Source: Engraulis encrasicolus (taxonomy: Eukaryota > Chordata > Actinopteri > Clupeiformes > Engraulidae). Taken from it: a stretch of DNA of 64,000 nt. Both the position numbers and the translations under genes were made by a program. Location: assembly GCF_034702125.1 (NCBI RefSeq), contig NC_085876.1:7893864-7957863 (forward strand), given 5' to 3'. Below, in pieces: positions 52,348 to 64,000 of the stretch. Every line of letters starts with the position of its first letter. Position 1 is the first letter of the stretch. The notes beneath the pieces were generated by a model. It saw only the letters and a list, made by a program, of their open reading frames with translations. It did no database searches and had not been told where the DNA came from.

Positions 52348-55280
52348 ATGCATGTAATCAAGCGAGGTAAGTTCAAGCCGTTACAGTGTTCTATGTGGTG
52401 ACATGACTGACTACCCAACTAAAATTAACTAGCCAAACAGCCATCTTTTTGGGACATGTCGTTTAGTCTTTGTGTGAGAGACAGAAATAGTTATTGGTAC
52501 CAAAAACAACTTGTCTGCCATGCAGTATAGACAAGACAGTTTCCAATAAAACAGCCTGACTTCAGCTGTGTTGTCTATTTCAGAGTCTTTTTTTGTTGTT
52601 TTGTTGGCTACCAATGCTTCTTTGATTCGTGTCAACGGCTAACACCAAACGTATTGCCTCATATCTCATATGTTGGGGACGGTGATTATAGCAGGTGTAG
52701 AAAATGCTTGATGTTTTGACAGATCACTGGCCTTAAAGTGAGTGATCCTAACAAAAAAGACAGCTGATGCCACTTGCTAACAAGGAAGTTAGCCATAGTT
52801 GATGCCTCACTGCAGTGCTTATGTAGGTTGCTCTAGTCAGCTGTGACATTTCAGATGTCTCATCGAAGTTGTTTACGTCCTCTCACAGACTATATGAGGC
52901 AAAAAAGTAAAATTATAGACCAGATAAGGTTAATGTTTGCCAGGAATGTCACCTAGCGTAGCTCCGTCTTGGCGCCAAATGCTGAAGACAATAAGTTCCT
53001 TTTTAAGTGAGGTACCCCAGTTACCAGAGTTGTGCTGAGGGATCTTTGCAAAATACTGAGTCAATATATGCAATAGCGACTGTTTTGATTGAATTGATGT
53101 GTGTTAGATACAATGGAAATGTTTCTACTTGCAGCTGAAACGTTAGTTATTCAACCAATTTCTTTCGTCAGGTTTGGACTACTGTTTTTTTTTTTCAGAA
53201 CATGGTCATCAACTGGACAATGTTAACAACTGCTAATATTGTATTCACATTTCTGGTTAAATTGTGTGTCTGCCACTTTGGAGATTTGAACTAATCTAAC
53301 AGAAGTTAGCGCCAAAATATGGGTCAAACTGCGCACTTACAGGATGTGACATCAGCAGCAGCATCACGCCTGACCTACATCCAGTATGGACTTGTCAGTT
53401 GCCAAACCAGTCATAATTTTTGGGAGGGTAGTGACTGCATGCTTTGACATTTCGAATTGTGCAAAGGAGTCAAAGCATTTTTTTTGTTCTGACAAAATGT
53501 TTGAAAGCCACACACAAAGCCATGCCCAAATTAGGTGGGGACTTGAAGCAATTAAAACTATGGGAACCAGATTTGGGTCAACACTAATAACTTTTCTCTT
53601 TTTTTTCTTACAGATGGACGCCAGGAGCGCGTTATGTTTGACAAGATAACGTCACGCATCCAGAAGCTCTGCTATGGACTGAACTCTGACTTTGTGGATC
53701 CGGTAGGGCAAATTGCTTCAAATGTTGCTGCATGTGCTTTTGCGCAATTACGACTCATTTAATGGTAAAACAATGTTAAAATGACGACAATCCCGATGTT
53801 CCTTTTCTGCGCTTCCTCTGATAATATTTTTTTCCTAATCTCATTTGCATCAATAGACACAGATTACCATGAAGGTAATCCAGGGCCTGTACAGTGGTGT
53901 GACTACTGTTGAGTTGGACACCCTAGCAGCAGAGATCGCAGCCACCCTCACCACCAAGCACCCCGACTATGCCATCCTGGCCGCCAGAATCGCCGTCTCC
54001 AACCTGCACAAGGAGACCAAGAAGGTGTTCAGCGGTATGTTTTAGTTTTTTGTTTCATCCTTTCTTTCTCTCTCTTTTCAGCATAGCAATAGGAAATGTC
54101 TGACTGGGGGAAAGACTACTATTATGCCCTGTTGTCTTTGGTTTTATAGATGTCATGGAGGATCTGTACAACTATGTGAACCCCAAAAACATGCGCCATT
54201 CACCTATGATTTCCAAGGAGACACTGGACATTGTCCTTGCCAATAAAGATGTAAGACTTTTCTTCTTTTCTTTGCCAGAGCAACAGGGTTTCTAGGTGTT
54301 ATTCTTCTGTATCAATAAATGAAATATGGCACTTTTCATGTAATTGCACCTGAATGGTTAACCTATTATAGCTTTGAGAACTACAGGTTTGTGTGTCCAA
54401 ATTGGCTTTGACTGGTCAAATTTTAGAATAGACAATGATTAATGGGGCAATCCAATCAAAACCTGTTTCTTGATTTTCTTTCAGAAGTGTTTAATCCTTG
54501 TGCATTTCCTTATTCTCTCAACAGCGCCTCAACTCCGCTATCATTTTTGACCGGGACTTTTCCTACAACTTTTTTGGATTCAAGGTAACCTCATGTTGGT
54601 CGATATATAGACATTGTATCTGCCAAAATTTTGTATAAAACATATCCCTATAAATTACTATGTGTTTAGCTAATAACTAACAAATTGTTTTTGCTGTGGT
54701 TTTTTCTGTGAATAGACACTCGAGAGGTCCTATTTGCTGAAGGTTGACGGGAAAGGTAAATATTTTTTGTGCAGTTACATGTGTGGCTGATCAATTGATC
54801 AATTTCAGTTTTTTTTCCCCTTCCCTGGTGCTGGTCTATGTATGGGGAACATATGGGTATAAAACTCCAACATATTGCTGTGTTTGTTGCAAGCAATATA
54901 ACCATGACTCTCTCTCTCTCTCTACCTTCCCCAGTGGCTGAGCGTCCGCAGCACATGCTGATGCGCGTGTCTGTGGGCATCCACAAGGAGGACATCACGG
55001 CGGCCATCGAGACCTACAACCTGCTGTCGGAGAAGTGGTTCACCCACGCCTCCCCCACCCTCTTCAACGCCGGCACCAACAGACCACAGCTCTCCAGGTA
55101 CACATGTCCGGCATACCGCAATTTTTTTCAGATTTCTGATCTCCCTGTAGACATTTTGTAGTCTACTTTAAAGCCCAAGCCTGGGTGAGTGAGGTTGTTT
55201 GCATGAGCGGTGTGGAATGCAAGTATTAACCTCAAACATGATTTGTGACAATTTCCACACGAGTTTGTAAATAAATATAT

Positions 55281-55343
<63 letters not shown>

Positions 55344-58300
55344 CCTATGGACAACGGCCCAGGAATTACATTTTACGTGTTGATCTGTGAAAAGGAAGAA
55401 AGGAATCGCACACTGGAGCTGAATGCAAAATCAAAAACTGGATTATTATTGAAACTGGGAACACTGATGATGGACTAGACCCGAAACGTTTGTCCCTTGT
55501 CTGTCGGTTTTATTTACTTTTTTCGGCTTTGTTTAATACAGTTTTTGATTTTGCATTCAGCTCCAGTGTGCGACTCCTTTCTTCCTTTTCATTATACTGC
55601 TCTTGGAATTACGCACCGAGCGAAACGCTCAGGATAAGACATTGGCGCAGACGCCACCCCACCATTACTATACGTGTTGATATGTGATCATGACCACCAG
55701 TGTTTTGTTCTCCCTCCTCTAGTTGTTTCCTGCTGGCCATGAAGGACGACAGCATCGACGGCATTTACGACACCCTGAAGCAGTGCGCTCTCATCTCCAA
55801 GTCCGCTGGCGGCATTGGGGTGGCAGTCAGCTGCATCCGAGCCACAGGAAGCTACATCGCGGGGGTGAGTGCATCTCTTCTGTCTGACCTGATGCAGACA
55901 TTTTTGCAAGAAGAGGGGAAAAAGTACTGTCCAGACCTTAGGGATTATATTTGATAATGAGTGCTTGTGTGTTTATGGCGGACTGACGTTGGCTTCCTCA
56001 TCCTCTCAAACTCTTCTGCAGCATTTCATACCCACCTTATGTTCCAGACATTTGCTCCATAAATTCCAGTTCTCAAAAATAATTTCATAATAATTGAAAG
56101 CTATTCTAAGTCAGATACTTTAGTCGGTGAAGTGAGAATTTGTTTTTTAAATGTATTTTCTTTGTTACTTTTCAGACAAACGGCAACTCTAATGGCCTGG
56201 TGCCAATGCTTCGTGTGTATAACAACACTGCCCGCTATGTGGATCAGGGTGGAAACAAGGTAAGGGAAAACTTTCCCCCTCTGTATTTCGCATTTTGTCT
56301 ATTCGCTTTGAAATAAATGCTTGAAGCATAACATCCCAAAAAAATTGCTTTTGCTTAAGCTCTAGACTATTGTGATCCTACCCCCATAACAATATACATA
56401 ACCATATATAAATATGAACCTTGTATTGCTGGTCCATGCAGAGGCCTGGTGCGTTTGCCATGTACCTGGAGCCGTGGCACCTGGACATCTTTGAGTTCCT
56501 GGAGCTGAAGAAGAACACAGGCAAGGAGGAGCAGCGGGCACGAGACCTGTTCTACGCCCTCTGGATCCCAGACCTCTTCATGAAGAGGGTTGAGACTGAC
56601 CAGGTACGCATCATCTGGGTGGAACACGAGGGAAACGAGGCGTTAAGATGCTGAAGAAGGCTTTTAGGCTGAAACGTCTGTCATGCTAAACCACTAAAAT
56701 GAAATGCAAGAAATGCACTTGGGTGCGGCTTTTCTGCAAAGAAAACAAACGGCATGCTTATATTCTATTGAAATGAATACATGGTTTTAGATTTGAAACG
56801 GGAATCCCACACATGTTCTGGCAATTACATATTGTAGTGCAATTTCATCCTTGCAGTAATTCTGTAACATTTATAATGAATGAATATATGGCTAGCTTTT
56901 AGCAAGAATCTAATAGAACTGTGTTTTTTTTCCAGGAATGGTCCCTCATGTGCCCAAGTGACTGCCCTGGCCTGGATGAGTGCTGGGGTGAGGAATTTGA
57001 GAAGCTGTACACCAAGTGAGTTGAATTTTCCAGTCTGCCATTTTGTTTTACAGGAAATCTGTACGATAAAAGTGAAATCACACCTGGGGAACTCCCATGG
57101 TCAATATGACTCAGTACACACAACTAAACTGCATTTATACCTCAATGGTCTGTGCATGGGTCGACTGAAATGGCACCCCAGTGGAGCGGTGTGGTGGGAC
57201 TGTACTCGGGGTACCCTCCAGTCTTGAAAGCAACAACAAAATCTCAAAAATAAGCACAATAAAAGTATTAAAACTAAAATGGGATGTAAAATTAACACAT
57301 CTAAATCTTGGTCTGGCTCAGGTATGAGAAGGAGGGCAGAGTGAAGCGTACGATTAAGGCTCAGCAGCTGTGGCACGCCGTCATCGAGTCCCAGACGGAG
57401 ACGGGCACGCCCTACATGCTCTACAAGGACGCCTGCAACCGCAAGAGTAACCAGCAGAACCTGGGGACCATCAAGTGCAGCAACCTCTGCACCGAGGTCG
57501 TGGAGTACACCAGCAAGGATGAGGTGCGCATTTTCATCCTTTAGTCATTTATTTATTTACTCATTTGCCCTTTTGTGTCGAATTGTACAGAACAGAACAA
57601 CAACAACCTTTTCCAACTTGGGCCCCACACTTGAAATTCTCACAAATGTTCCAAGGCCCCACCTCTGACCCAATAAACAATACAACTCAAATAATCACCA
57701 GCAACACACACAAATATTAAGTTGGTTTTTAGAAAATTATTTCAAGGCCCACTTAGAATACTTTCAAGGCGTGCCAGTGGGGTTGAACCTGGGTCCCCAT
57801 GGGCTATGTGCCCATAGACTATTATACAGCCCATAAGCACAAAGAATATTTACATGTGTTTTAAATACAAATGTTAACTTGTTTGCACGGTCCCTATCAA
57901 ATAAACCGTTTAATATTAATGAACGGATTAATGCAAGGTATCAGTTATATATTCGTGCACCAATATGGGCAAAGTGTATAAATTGTCCATCCATGTGCCA
58001 TAATAAAATAAACTTGATAAAGGCAGTCCATCCATGTGCTATAATAAAAATCAGCTATGTTCCTGAATGTACGGTATATGTTTGTAGGTGGCGGTGTGCA
58101 ATCTGGCTTCCATTGCTCTGAACATGTACGTCACCGCAGACAGAACGTTTGACTTCAAGAAACTAGCAGCAGTCACCAAAGTCATTGTCAAGAACCTGAA
58201 CAAGATCATCGAAATCAACTACTACCCCGTGATTGAGGTGAGAATGTGACTGAACTGCTTTTTTGTTGTTGCTGTTACAGTATTGCTGTTCTTTTCAGGG

Positions 58301-61300
58301 CTTGACGACGTTGGCTTTTTTGCTCACTGGTGATTTTGGCGAGTGGTTTTCCAGGTCACTAGCCATTAGGCCTAGTATCTACTAGCTAGAGTTCGGTTCT
58401 CAGTCCTTTTCTTTTTCCAGACTCTTTTGTAAAAGTTCAGTTGAATGAACATGGCTTTCTACATGAAATCAATTGTGGTGGCCATAGCCAAGAATAAGCT
58501 AAATGCACAATTAATTCTATTCAGCATATAACCTGAAATACTGAATACAAATATCATGTCTTAGAAATTACATAACTGGATGTTTTTTTTCCTTCCTCTG
58601 TGTGCAGGCAGAGAACTCCAACAAGAGGCACAGGCCCATCGGTATTGGAGTACAGGGTCTGGCCGACGCCTTCATCCTCATGCGTTACCCGTTCGAGAGT
58701 GCGGAGGCACAGCTGCTCAACATCCAGATCTTCGAGACCATCTACTACGCCGCTCTGGAGGCCAGCTGTGAACTAGCCGAGCAGCTTGGCCCTTACGAGA
58801 CCTACCCAGGCTGCCCTGTCAGCAAAGGAGTAAGTGTAGACGCTAGACGTGTGGACATTTACATACTAGTTTAAAGTTACGCTCATCCCTTAAAATAATG
58901 CTTCTCGTTGCTGTGGTTCATCAATTTGCAAAGGCACATATATATAACGTGAGACCCTTCTGACTGAAATGTTCTACGTAGTAAAATATTCAAACAAATT
59001 GTTTGAAAGTGTGCATTCGGGTACAGCCCAGATTCTGGGAGAGGAGTCCACCGAGCTGTACACCATACATGTATGCAGTGTACACACTGTTTTATGGCTG
59101 TAGCATTGAGACAGTGTTCTTCAATTCTTGTAGATTCTGCAGCATGACATGTGGGACAAAACTCCAACAGACCTGTGGGACTGGAAGGTACTGAAGGAGA
59201 AGATTGCCAAGTGAGTATCTTTTTAAAACACAAGATGTGGGAAAATTGCACAAAGCCAATTGTACAACATGGATTAGAGAATTGTATTACTCATTCAGGT
59301 GTGAAGTGAGCTAGCCTTACCTTACTTTCCTACACTCTGATTTCTTTTTGCAGACATGGAGTGAGAAACAGCCTGCTCCTGGCCCCGATGCCCACGGCCT
59401 CCACAGCCCAGATCCTGGGGAACAACGAGTCCATCGAACCGTACACCAGCAACATCTACACACGCAGAGTGCTGTCCGGAGAGTTCCAGGTAATGATTGC
59501 AAATGATGACTTGGTTAGGTAATGAGTTAACGATGGACTTGGAAGAGGTTAAAATGAATGTAAACAAACCTTTGTGCATTGGTTTGGTTATACCTACATG
59601 CTGCCTTCAGAGGGGGAGAATTTGTCATTTTCTTTTCCTTCTTACACCTTTTAGGTGCTTAATTAAATGCTGTGTGTATCAGATGTGTGTGCGCTCCCAC
59701 AAAAACATAGATTGCCCTGATACCATGACTGTATTTCTTATTCATTTGTCCAGATTGTGAACCCTCACCTGCTGAAAGACCTGACTGAGCGAGGCCTGTG
59801 GAACGAGGACATGAAGAACCAGCTCATCTCCTGCAACGGCTCCATCCAGGTAGGCCCTGTTGACATCTAGTGCTGCAGGATGAATGAATCTTAAATATCT
59901 GCGCAGGCGACCCGGGTTTGATTCTGGCCCAGGTCCTATGCCGATCCTTTCCCACATCTAATGTTGCACACACTTTTTCACAGGGCATTGAAGAGATCCC
60001 AGCAGACATAAAGGAGCTGTACAAGACTGTGTGGGAGATCTCCCAGAAGACCATCATCAAGATGGCCGCCGACCGAGGGGCCTACATCGACCAGAGTCAG
60101 TCCCTCAACATCCACATCGCAGAGCCCAACTACGGCAAGCTCACCAGCATGCACTTCTACGGCTGGAAGCAGGTGTGTAGACATTAAAGCGAATGCACAG
60201 TCGTATATCTACACATGGAGGTTTCTTTCATAAAAATGGACAAACTCTGCATTTGACCTTTTTGTCAACATGAAATGCATGTTTACACAATTCAGTTTTG
60301 TTTTGTGATCAGTGTTTACACAAGTCATGTCACAGCTGTTGTGCATTTTGCAATAACATTTTTCTGCAGTAAAATCGGGCTTTGCATAGATTACAGAAAT
60401 TGGAGCATGTGAACCGGCGTATTTGTTGATAAACTTCTGTAGTTGTCTCAAAAACTGCATTACATAGATTAAATGTATTTACCTAAATTTCTGGCAAAAA
60501 GCGCTTTGACTAATAGAAAAGTAGGGCTGTCACAATATTCAAGAAGTCAATATTTTTTACAAGCATGATAACTTTTTTGACTGCAATAAGTTATATTTGC
60601 ATACTTTGTTTTCCTCATCACTCTTTCTCTACCCATGAGACTGAATACCAATAGGCCCATTTCACCCAGCGCAATGATGCTCATGTTGGTATACTTTTGA
60701 TTTTCAGTCCCATCTGTATCTATCTAGCATCCCCTGCCATGGCGCTTTCAAAATTAGAAAGGGTGTACTCTAGGGATGCAAATTATCGATTAATTCATTA
60801 ATCATTAGTTGATAGCCTTATCGATCGACTTACGATTAATTGATAAGCAGCGTTTCCCCCCGAAATCTCAATGTTTCTCGAAAAAAAAAATACTTACCGG
60901 TAATCATTTTTTTTAATAAAAAATTTAGATAAAATACCACATTTTCAATTCTTAAATCCAAAGGTAATTTAAATATTCACACTATTCACACCCCTCTTCA
61001 CACACACTCTTCACATGCCCATTTCACTGGGTCTCTTGGCAGTTGAATTATCGATTAATTGCGATTAATGTTTTTTTATCGATTAATGCATTGATCGATT
61101 AAAGTCGATTAATCGTTTGCATCCCTAGTGTATTCACATTTTTATTCCATGGTCATTATATTGTTGACCACAAAAATGACAATACTGTCGTCTATCGCAA
61201 TAATGTCTTGGCCAATTTATCTTCCAGCAATATTGATCATGACAGCCCTAATACAGTAGGAGACTGCATTAACAGTAGTGGATGCCACTCTAACTCCATG

Positions 61301-61504
61301 ACTCATTTCCCCTCTCTCTCTCTTCAGGGCTTGAAGACTGGCATGTACTACCTGAGGACGAAGCCGGCCGCCAACCCCATCCAGTTCACCCTGAACAAGG
61401 AGAGCCTGAAGACACCCAACAGGACGGAGGAAGAGAAGAAGAACATTGCCGCCATGGTCTGCTCCCTAGAAAACCGCGACGAGTGCATGATGTGTGGCTC
61501 TTAA
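52348..61504 (+). CDS. rrm1: Ribonucleoside-diphosphate reductase large subunit M1, 19 exons, 788 aa
   Basis: Reduces ribonucleoside diphosphates to deoxy forms with the RRM2 radical subunit, in the cytosol. Exons: 52348-52366, 53614-53702, 53857-54034, 54150-54250, 54525-54584, 54716-54755, 54935-55097, 55723-55864, 56176-56259, 56442-56603, 56936-57015, 57322-57523, 58088-58237, 58608-58829, 59134-59210, 59354-59489, 59754-59849, 59984-60172, 61328-61504. All junctions are GT-AG, phases fit and the frame is intact. It starts MHVIKRDGRQERV, the ATP-cone allosteric domain (to about 95). Catalytic residues fall at the human numbers: C218, N427, C429, E431, C444, and the radical-path Y737/Y738. 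The redox tail ends CMMCGS (C783, C786). It is four residues shorter than the human protein (792), the difference lying in the linker before the tail. The 19-base first coding exon is easily missed. Identification is secure. Confidence 0.98.
55286..55341. repeat. (CA)n microsatellite in rrm1 intron 7
   Basis: Pure CA run of about 56 bp, placed just before the inverted-repeat element at 55392. Confidence 0.95.
55392..55592 (+). mobile_element. Inverted-repeat element with hammerhead-like core, rrm1 intron 7
   Basis: Arms 55392-55441 and 55540-55592 are near-perfect inverted repeats (GGAGCTGAATGCAAAATC / GATTTTGCATTCAGCTCC). Between them lie CTGATGA (55464-55470), a short spacer, GAAAC (55483-55487) and GTTTGTC, resembling the conserved core of a hammerhead ribozyme with a two-base-pair stem III. 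Penelope-like retroelements are known to carry such motifs. Pairing for stem I looks poor, so an active ribozyme is not shown. Confidence 0.45.
56651..56686 (+). other. Hammerhead-core-like motif in rrm1 intron 10
   Basis: CTGAAGA (56651-56657), GAAAC (56671-56675) and GTCTGTC in the same spacing as at 55464, about 50 bases after the exon 10 donor. Stem II and stem I pairing are weak. Confidence 0.35.
57065..57235 (-). mobile_element. Decayed SINE family 2 copy, rrm1 intron 11
   Basis: Retains CTGCATTTATACCTCA and GGGTACCCTCCAGTC-like segments in family 2 order; its tRNA-like head is lost. Confidence 0.45.
59895..59975 (+). mobile_element. SINE family 1 fragment, rrm1 intron 17
   Basis: Short piece around the B box (GGGTTTGATTCTGGCCCAGG) ending 10 bases before exon 18, so its CT-rich remnant is part of the acceptor region. 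Confidence 0.55.
60522..61250. mobile_element. Probable outer DNA element in rrm1 intron 18
   Basis: TAGGGCTGTCACAATATT at the left and AATATTGATCATGACAGCCC plus TA at the right form inverted ends about 730 bp apart. A second element (60771-61127) is nested inside. No convincing 8-bp duplication was found for the outer copy. Confidence 0.6.
60771..61127. mobile_element. hAT-type MITE nested in another element
   Basis: Ends TAGGGATGCAAATTATCG and CGTTTGCATCCCTA are inverted repeats; flanks GTGTACTC (60763-60770) and GTGTATTC (61128-61135) match at 7 of 8. Rich in ATTAATCGAT motifs. Confidence 0.85.
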
Positions 61505-61926
61505 AAAAAGAAAAAAAAAAGCCTTCCGGAAAAGTCCTCCCCAGCTGTCCTCCCTGACTCTGTTTTCAACCTTTTGCGTACCCCAAAACCAGTTGGCCTT
61601 GCACTGTGGTCAGTCGTCACCAGTCATAGCAGTGACCTGACCATTTTCAGAGATTACAGCATACTGTAGACATTTGGATTATGGCGGCTCCAAGCATGTT
61701 TGGAAGCCACAGGGGTGGTGTGTGGGTGTATGTGCACGCGTGTGTCATGCGGCACGCACATTTTTTTGTTCATATTTATCGTATTGTAAAAATTTAAATC
61801 AATTTGACCCTGATTGCTGTGGTACGTGGGTGTGCTGAGCTTTCAGGTGGTACAAAGGCTGTTGTGGTTTTATATGAAAAAATATGGTTGTCTGTATGAA
61901 ATACTTCTGTGCTCATGATTCATGAA

Positions 61927-61936
61927 AATAAATAAA
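61927..61936 (+). promoter_or_regulatory. Poly(A) signals of rrm1
   Basis: Overlapping AATAAATAAA about 425 bases after the rrm1 stop codon, a normal 3' UTR length. Confidence 0.75.
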
Positions 61937-62684
61937 CCTTTACATTTACTCTTACCTCTGTATAAATGATTCACACTACTGCACATTGAAATAAATGACA
62001 AAGTACCTCAATGTTTGGAATTCATAATTTACTGTCAGTGTTCAGGACATTTTTACCACATTAGTCACATTTGTTACTTCAGAGTAATACAAACCAAAGA
62101 TTCATCCATTATATTATGCAGACAGCCTTTAAGGATTAGATTGTGGAAATGCTTGAACCCAATTACAAGAGTTACCTATCAAGGAGCGGGAAAAAGTAAG
62201 AATGTTGGAGACTGCATGAGTAGGTACTGTGCTCACCTTTGGTGTAAATGCCACTAGGGAGTAATGTTGGATTAATTAGTTCCTGTTATGATTTTATCCC
62301 TTGACACGAATTCATTTGGGTCCTACTATCATGGCCGACGGGGATTACCACACTTGTGCGCACGACGCACGCTCCAACTCCGGTCTTTTCCTCCACATCC
62401 TTGCCATTTCCTTAGCATGTCACTCCGGTGTTCACGACAACACACGGAGCTGGGCTTCCACTTGTCACTGATCATGGTATTCACGGTTTGCAGGGCTCCT
62501 TCGATGTAACGGTTACCATGAAACACTCAACGTGCACTACAGGACTGTTTAACCTTATTCAGATAGGCGAAAGAATTTGCTGATGAAGCATACCAGCGAC
62601 AGGAGGAAAAGATCTTTCTGCCCATATAACGTTTCATAGCTAGCTACTGAATAGCTGTAGGTGGCTAGCTAGTTTGACCATTGG

Positions 62685-62694
62685 AAGATGGCGG
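62685..62694 (+). promoter_or_regulatory. YY1-like motif over the rnf121 start codon
   Basis: AAGATGGCGG overlaps the ATG. YY1 sites in this position are frequent in TATA-less housekeeping genes. No TATA box was seen in 62280-62680. Confidence 0.4.
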
Positions 62695-63781
62695 GGGTGT
62701 TTGAAGTGGAGGTGGACGGGGTTGAGCACAACCATGGTCATGGAATACACGAGGAAGAGCCCGAGGTAGGCATAAAAACACGTCCTCTCTTGCCATATGA
62801 TTAATGAAATGACTTATGCCAGCCTGTCATTTGGGGTGCATAATAATACCTACACTCAAACTAGCAACCTGGCTAATCAGTTGTGCCTAGCTAGTGCTCT
62901 AGCTAATGACGGTCCACCTCTGAGAAAATATCACTTAAAGGCAAATGTTGTAGTTGATGTTAACATTTCTGAAGTTGACTGTACAGTCATGCAATTGTCA
63001 CACAGGCTTTCGTGGAAAAACGTTTCCAAAACAGTGCAAAGTAGCAAATTGACAGATGCGCTTCCGATTACTACAGTCCCCGTGACACGAACCTGCTCCT
63101 GATAGGATAGAGGCGACTGAGGTTTTTGCAGGGTAGGGGTCGTGTCGTACGCCCTTTTTGGAATCTGTTTGAGATGTGACAACACTGTGACAATATAAAA
63201 ACACAATATTGTTTTTTTGGAACAGTCAGATGGGATCAATATAGTTACACTTACACTGTAGCCTAGGTGTTGTGAACTGAACTCTTTTTGTTTTTAGATA
63301 AGAACAAATCGGCATCTGCACGTGATATAGGCCTACCGTCCATAGCAATCAAAGCAAATCACAAACTGTGGATGTGAAAAAGCGTATCAGTAGAAACAAT
63401 AAATGTTGTTCAGATTTGATAAAGGTACATGTTTATGTCCACTGTTACTTTCTGTCTCGTTCTAAGCAAATAAGTGATGTCTGAATGCAGCTTGGGCCTG
63501 TTTGGGAATTGTTAAATGCTGACAGTCCTTTGACAAATTTGCCTTTAAAACAACAACAACAACAATAACCAATAGTGCTATACCTATCAGATAGTACTTT
63601 TCTATGAATTCCAGGCATGTCGTATGATTGAACGTTAGGATGTTAACCATGTTTTTCTCCATTGTTTGTACTTAAATTTAAAATAATTTAATCAGACAAA
63701 CCATTGACATTCTGTGTCCTTGTGCTTCCTGTCTTTTCAGCCGATTGATATGTCCCAGCTCTCACCAGAAGAGAAGTGGAG
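62688..63781 (+). CDS. rnf121: RNF121-type RING E3 ubiquitin ligase, first two coding exons (partial)
   Basis: Exon 1 is 62688-62765 (MAGVFEVEVDGVEHNHGHG...), exon 2 is 63741-63781 (PIDMSQLSPEEKWR); splice sites are GT-AG and phases fit (0 then 2). RNF121 proteins begin with an acidic, variable stretch followed by a conserved DMS.LSPEE.WR segment, then several membrane helices and a C-terminal RING; only the N-terminal part is in the window. The protein is an ER/Golgi membrane ubiquitin ligase. The start codon sits in GAAGATGGCGG, about 750 bp after the rrm1 poly(A) signal, so the genes are tandem and closely spaced. Recognition rests on a short stretch, but one that is distinctive. Confidence 0.82.
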
Positions 63782-64000
63782 GTTTGTACTACATTAATGT
63801 CTTCCCTATCACACGGTGTGCAGAATTATTAGGCTAACAAGTTTTTTGACCATATCATCCTTTTTATGCATTTTGTCCAACACCCTCCTTTATATGGCTT
63901 TTAAAAAACTTGGATTTAAGCCGTCCAGGTCATGTACAGTTGAATGAAAAGAGGGAGCGTGATCTACTGTATGGGGCCCAACACCCTGGGCCTATGGTGT

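Noticed and set aside
52092..52370. 93-codon frame just upstream of rrm1 with a hydrophobic segment
   Set aside because: It overlaps the CCAAT/E2F-like promoter and the first rrm1 exon in a different frame; no family was recognised.
62288..62526. Open frames on both strands just upstream of rnf121
   Set aside because: Probably chance frames in a GC-richer promoter region; no start context, splice partner or family seen.

Overview
This is vertebrate nuclear DNA, almost certainly from a ray-finned fish. It has spliced genes with GT-AG introns, dense (CA)n/(TG)n microsatellites, many tRNA-derived SINEs and short non-autonomous hAT and TTAA-type DNA elements. No bacterial-style operon, CRISPR array or phage is present. 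The species cannot be fixed from sequence alone; a clupeiform-like teleost is a weak guess from repeat style.

Four genes can be built by joining exons whose reading phases agree. (1) A Delta-type Notch ligand, best matched to fish deltaC (dlc), on the minus strand at 2211-8714: 7 coding exons, 637 residues. (2) A Sec6/EXOC3-like protein of the TNFAIP2/EXOC3L group, on the minus strand at 27199-46599: 14 coding exons, 948 residues from the chosen start. (3) rrm1, the large subunit of class I ribonucleotide reductase, on the plus strand at 52348-61504: 19 coding exons, 788 residues, all catalytic residues present. (4) The first two coding exons of rnf121, a membrane RING E3 ligase, on the plus strand from 62688 and running off the window end. 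The genes have unrelated jobs (cell signalling, vesicle tethering/membrane protrusion, dNTP synthesis, ER/Golgi ubiquitination), so the arrangement is synteny and not a pathway cluster.

Layout: 1-2120 is dlc 3' flank; 2120-8960 dlc; 9000-27040 gene-free sequence full of microsatellites, SINEs, MITEs and a 1.5-kb hAT element with a perfect 8-bp target duplication; 27040-46610 the EXOC3L-type gene; 46610-52100 intergenic; 52100-61940 rrm1; about 0.7 kb to the rnf121 start.

The most unusual pattern is that tandem repeats repeatedly overlap or abut exon/intron junctions. In dlc, the 3' end of exon 6 with its splice donor is copied 210 bp away between TG arrays. In the EXOC3L-type gene, a 22-copy 48-bp minisatellite whose units carry a branch-point-like motif abuts one acceptor; one exon is flanked by complementary UG and CA runs; one exon end is copied with a pentanucleotide repeat; and one donor belongs to an array of donor-bearing units. 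These are direct sequence observations; any effect on splicing is inference.
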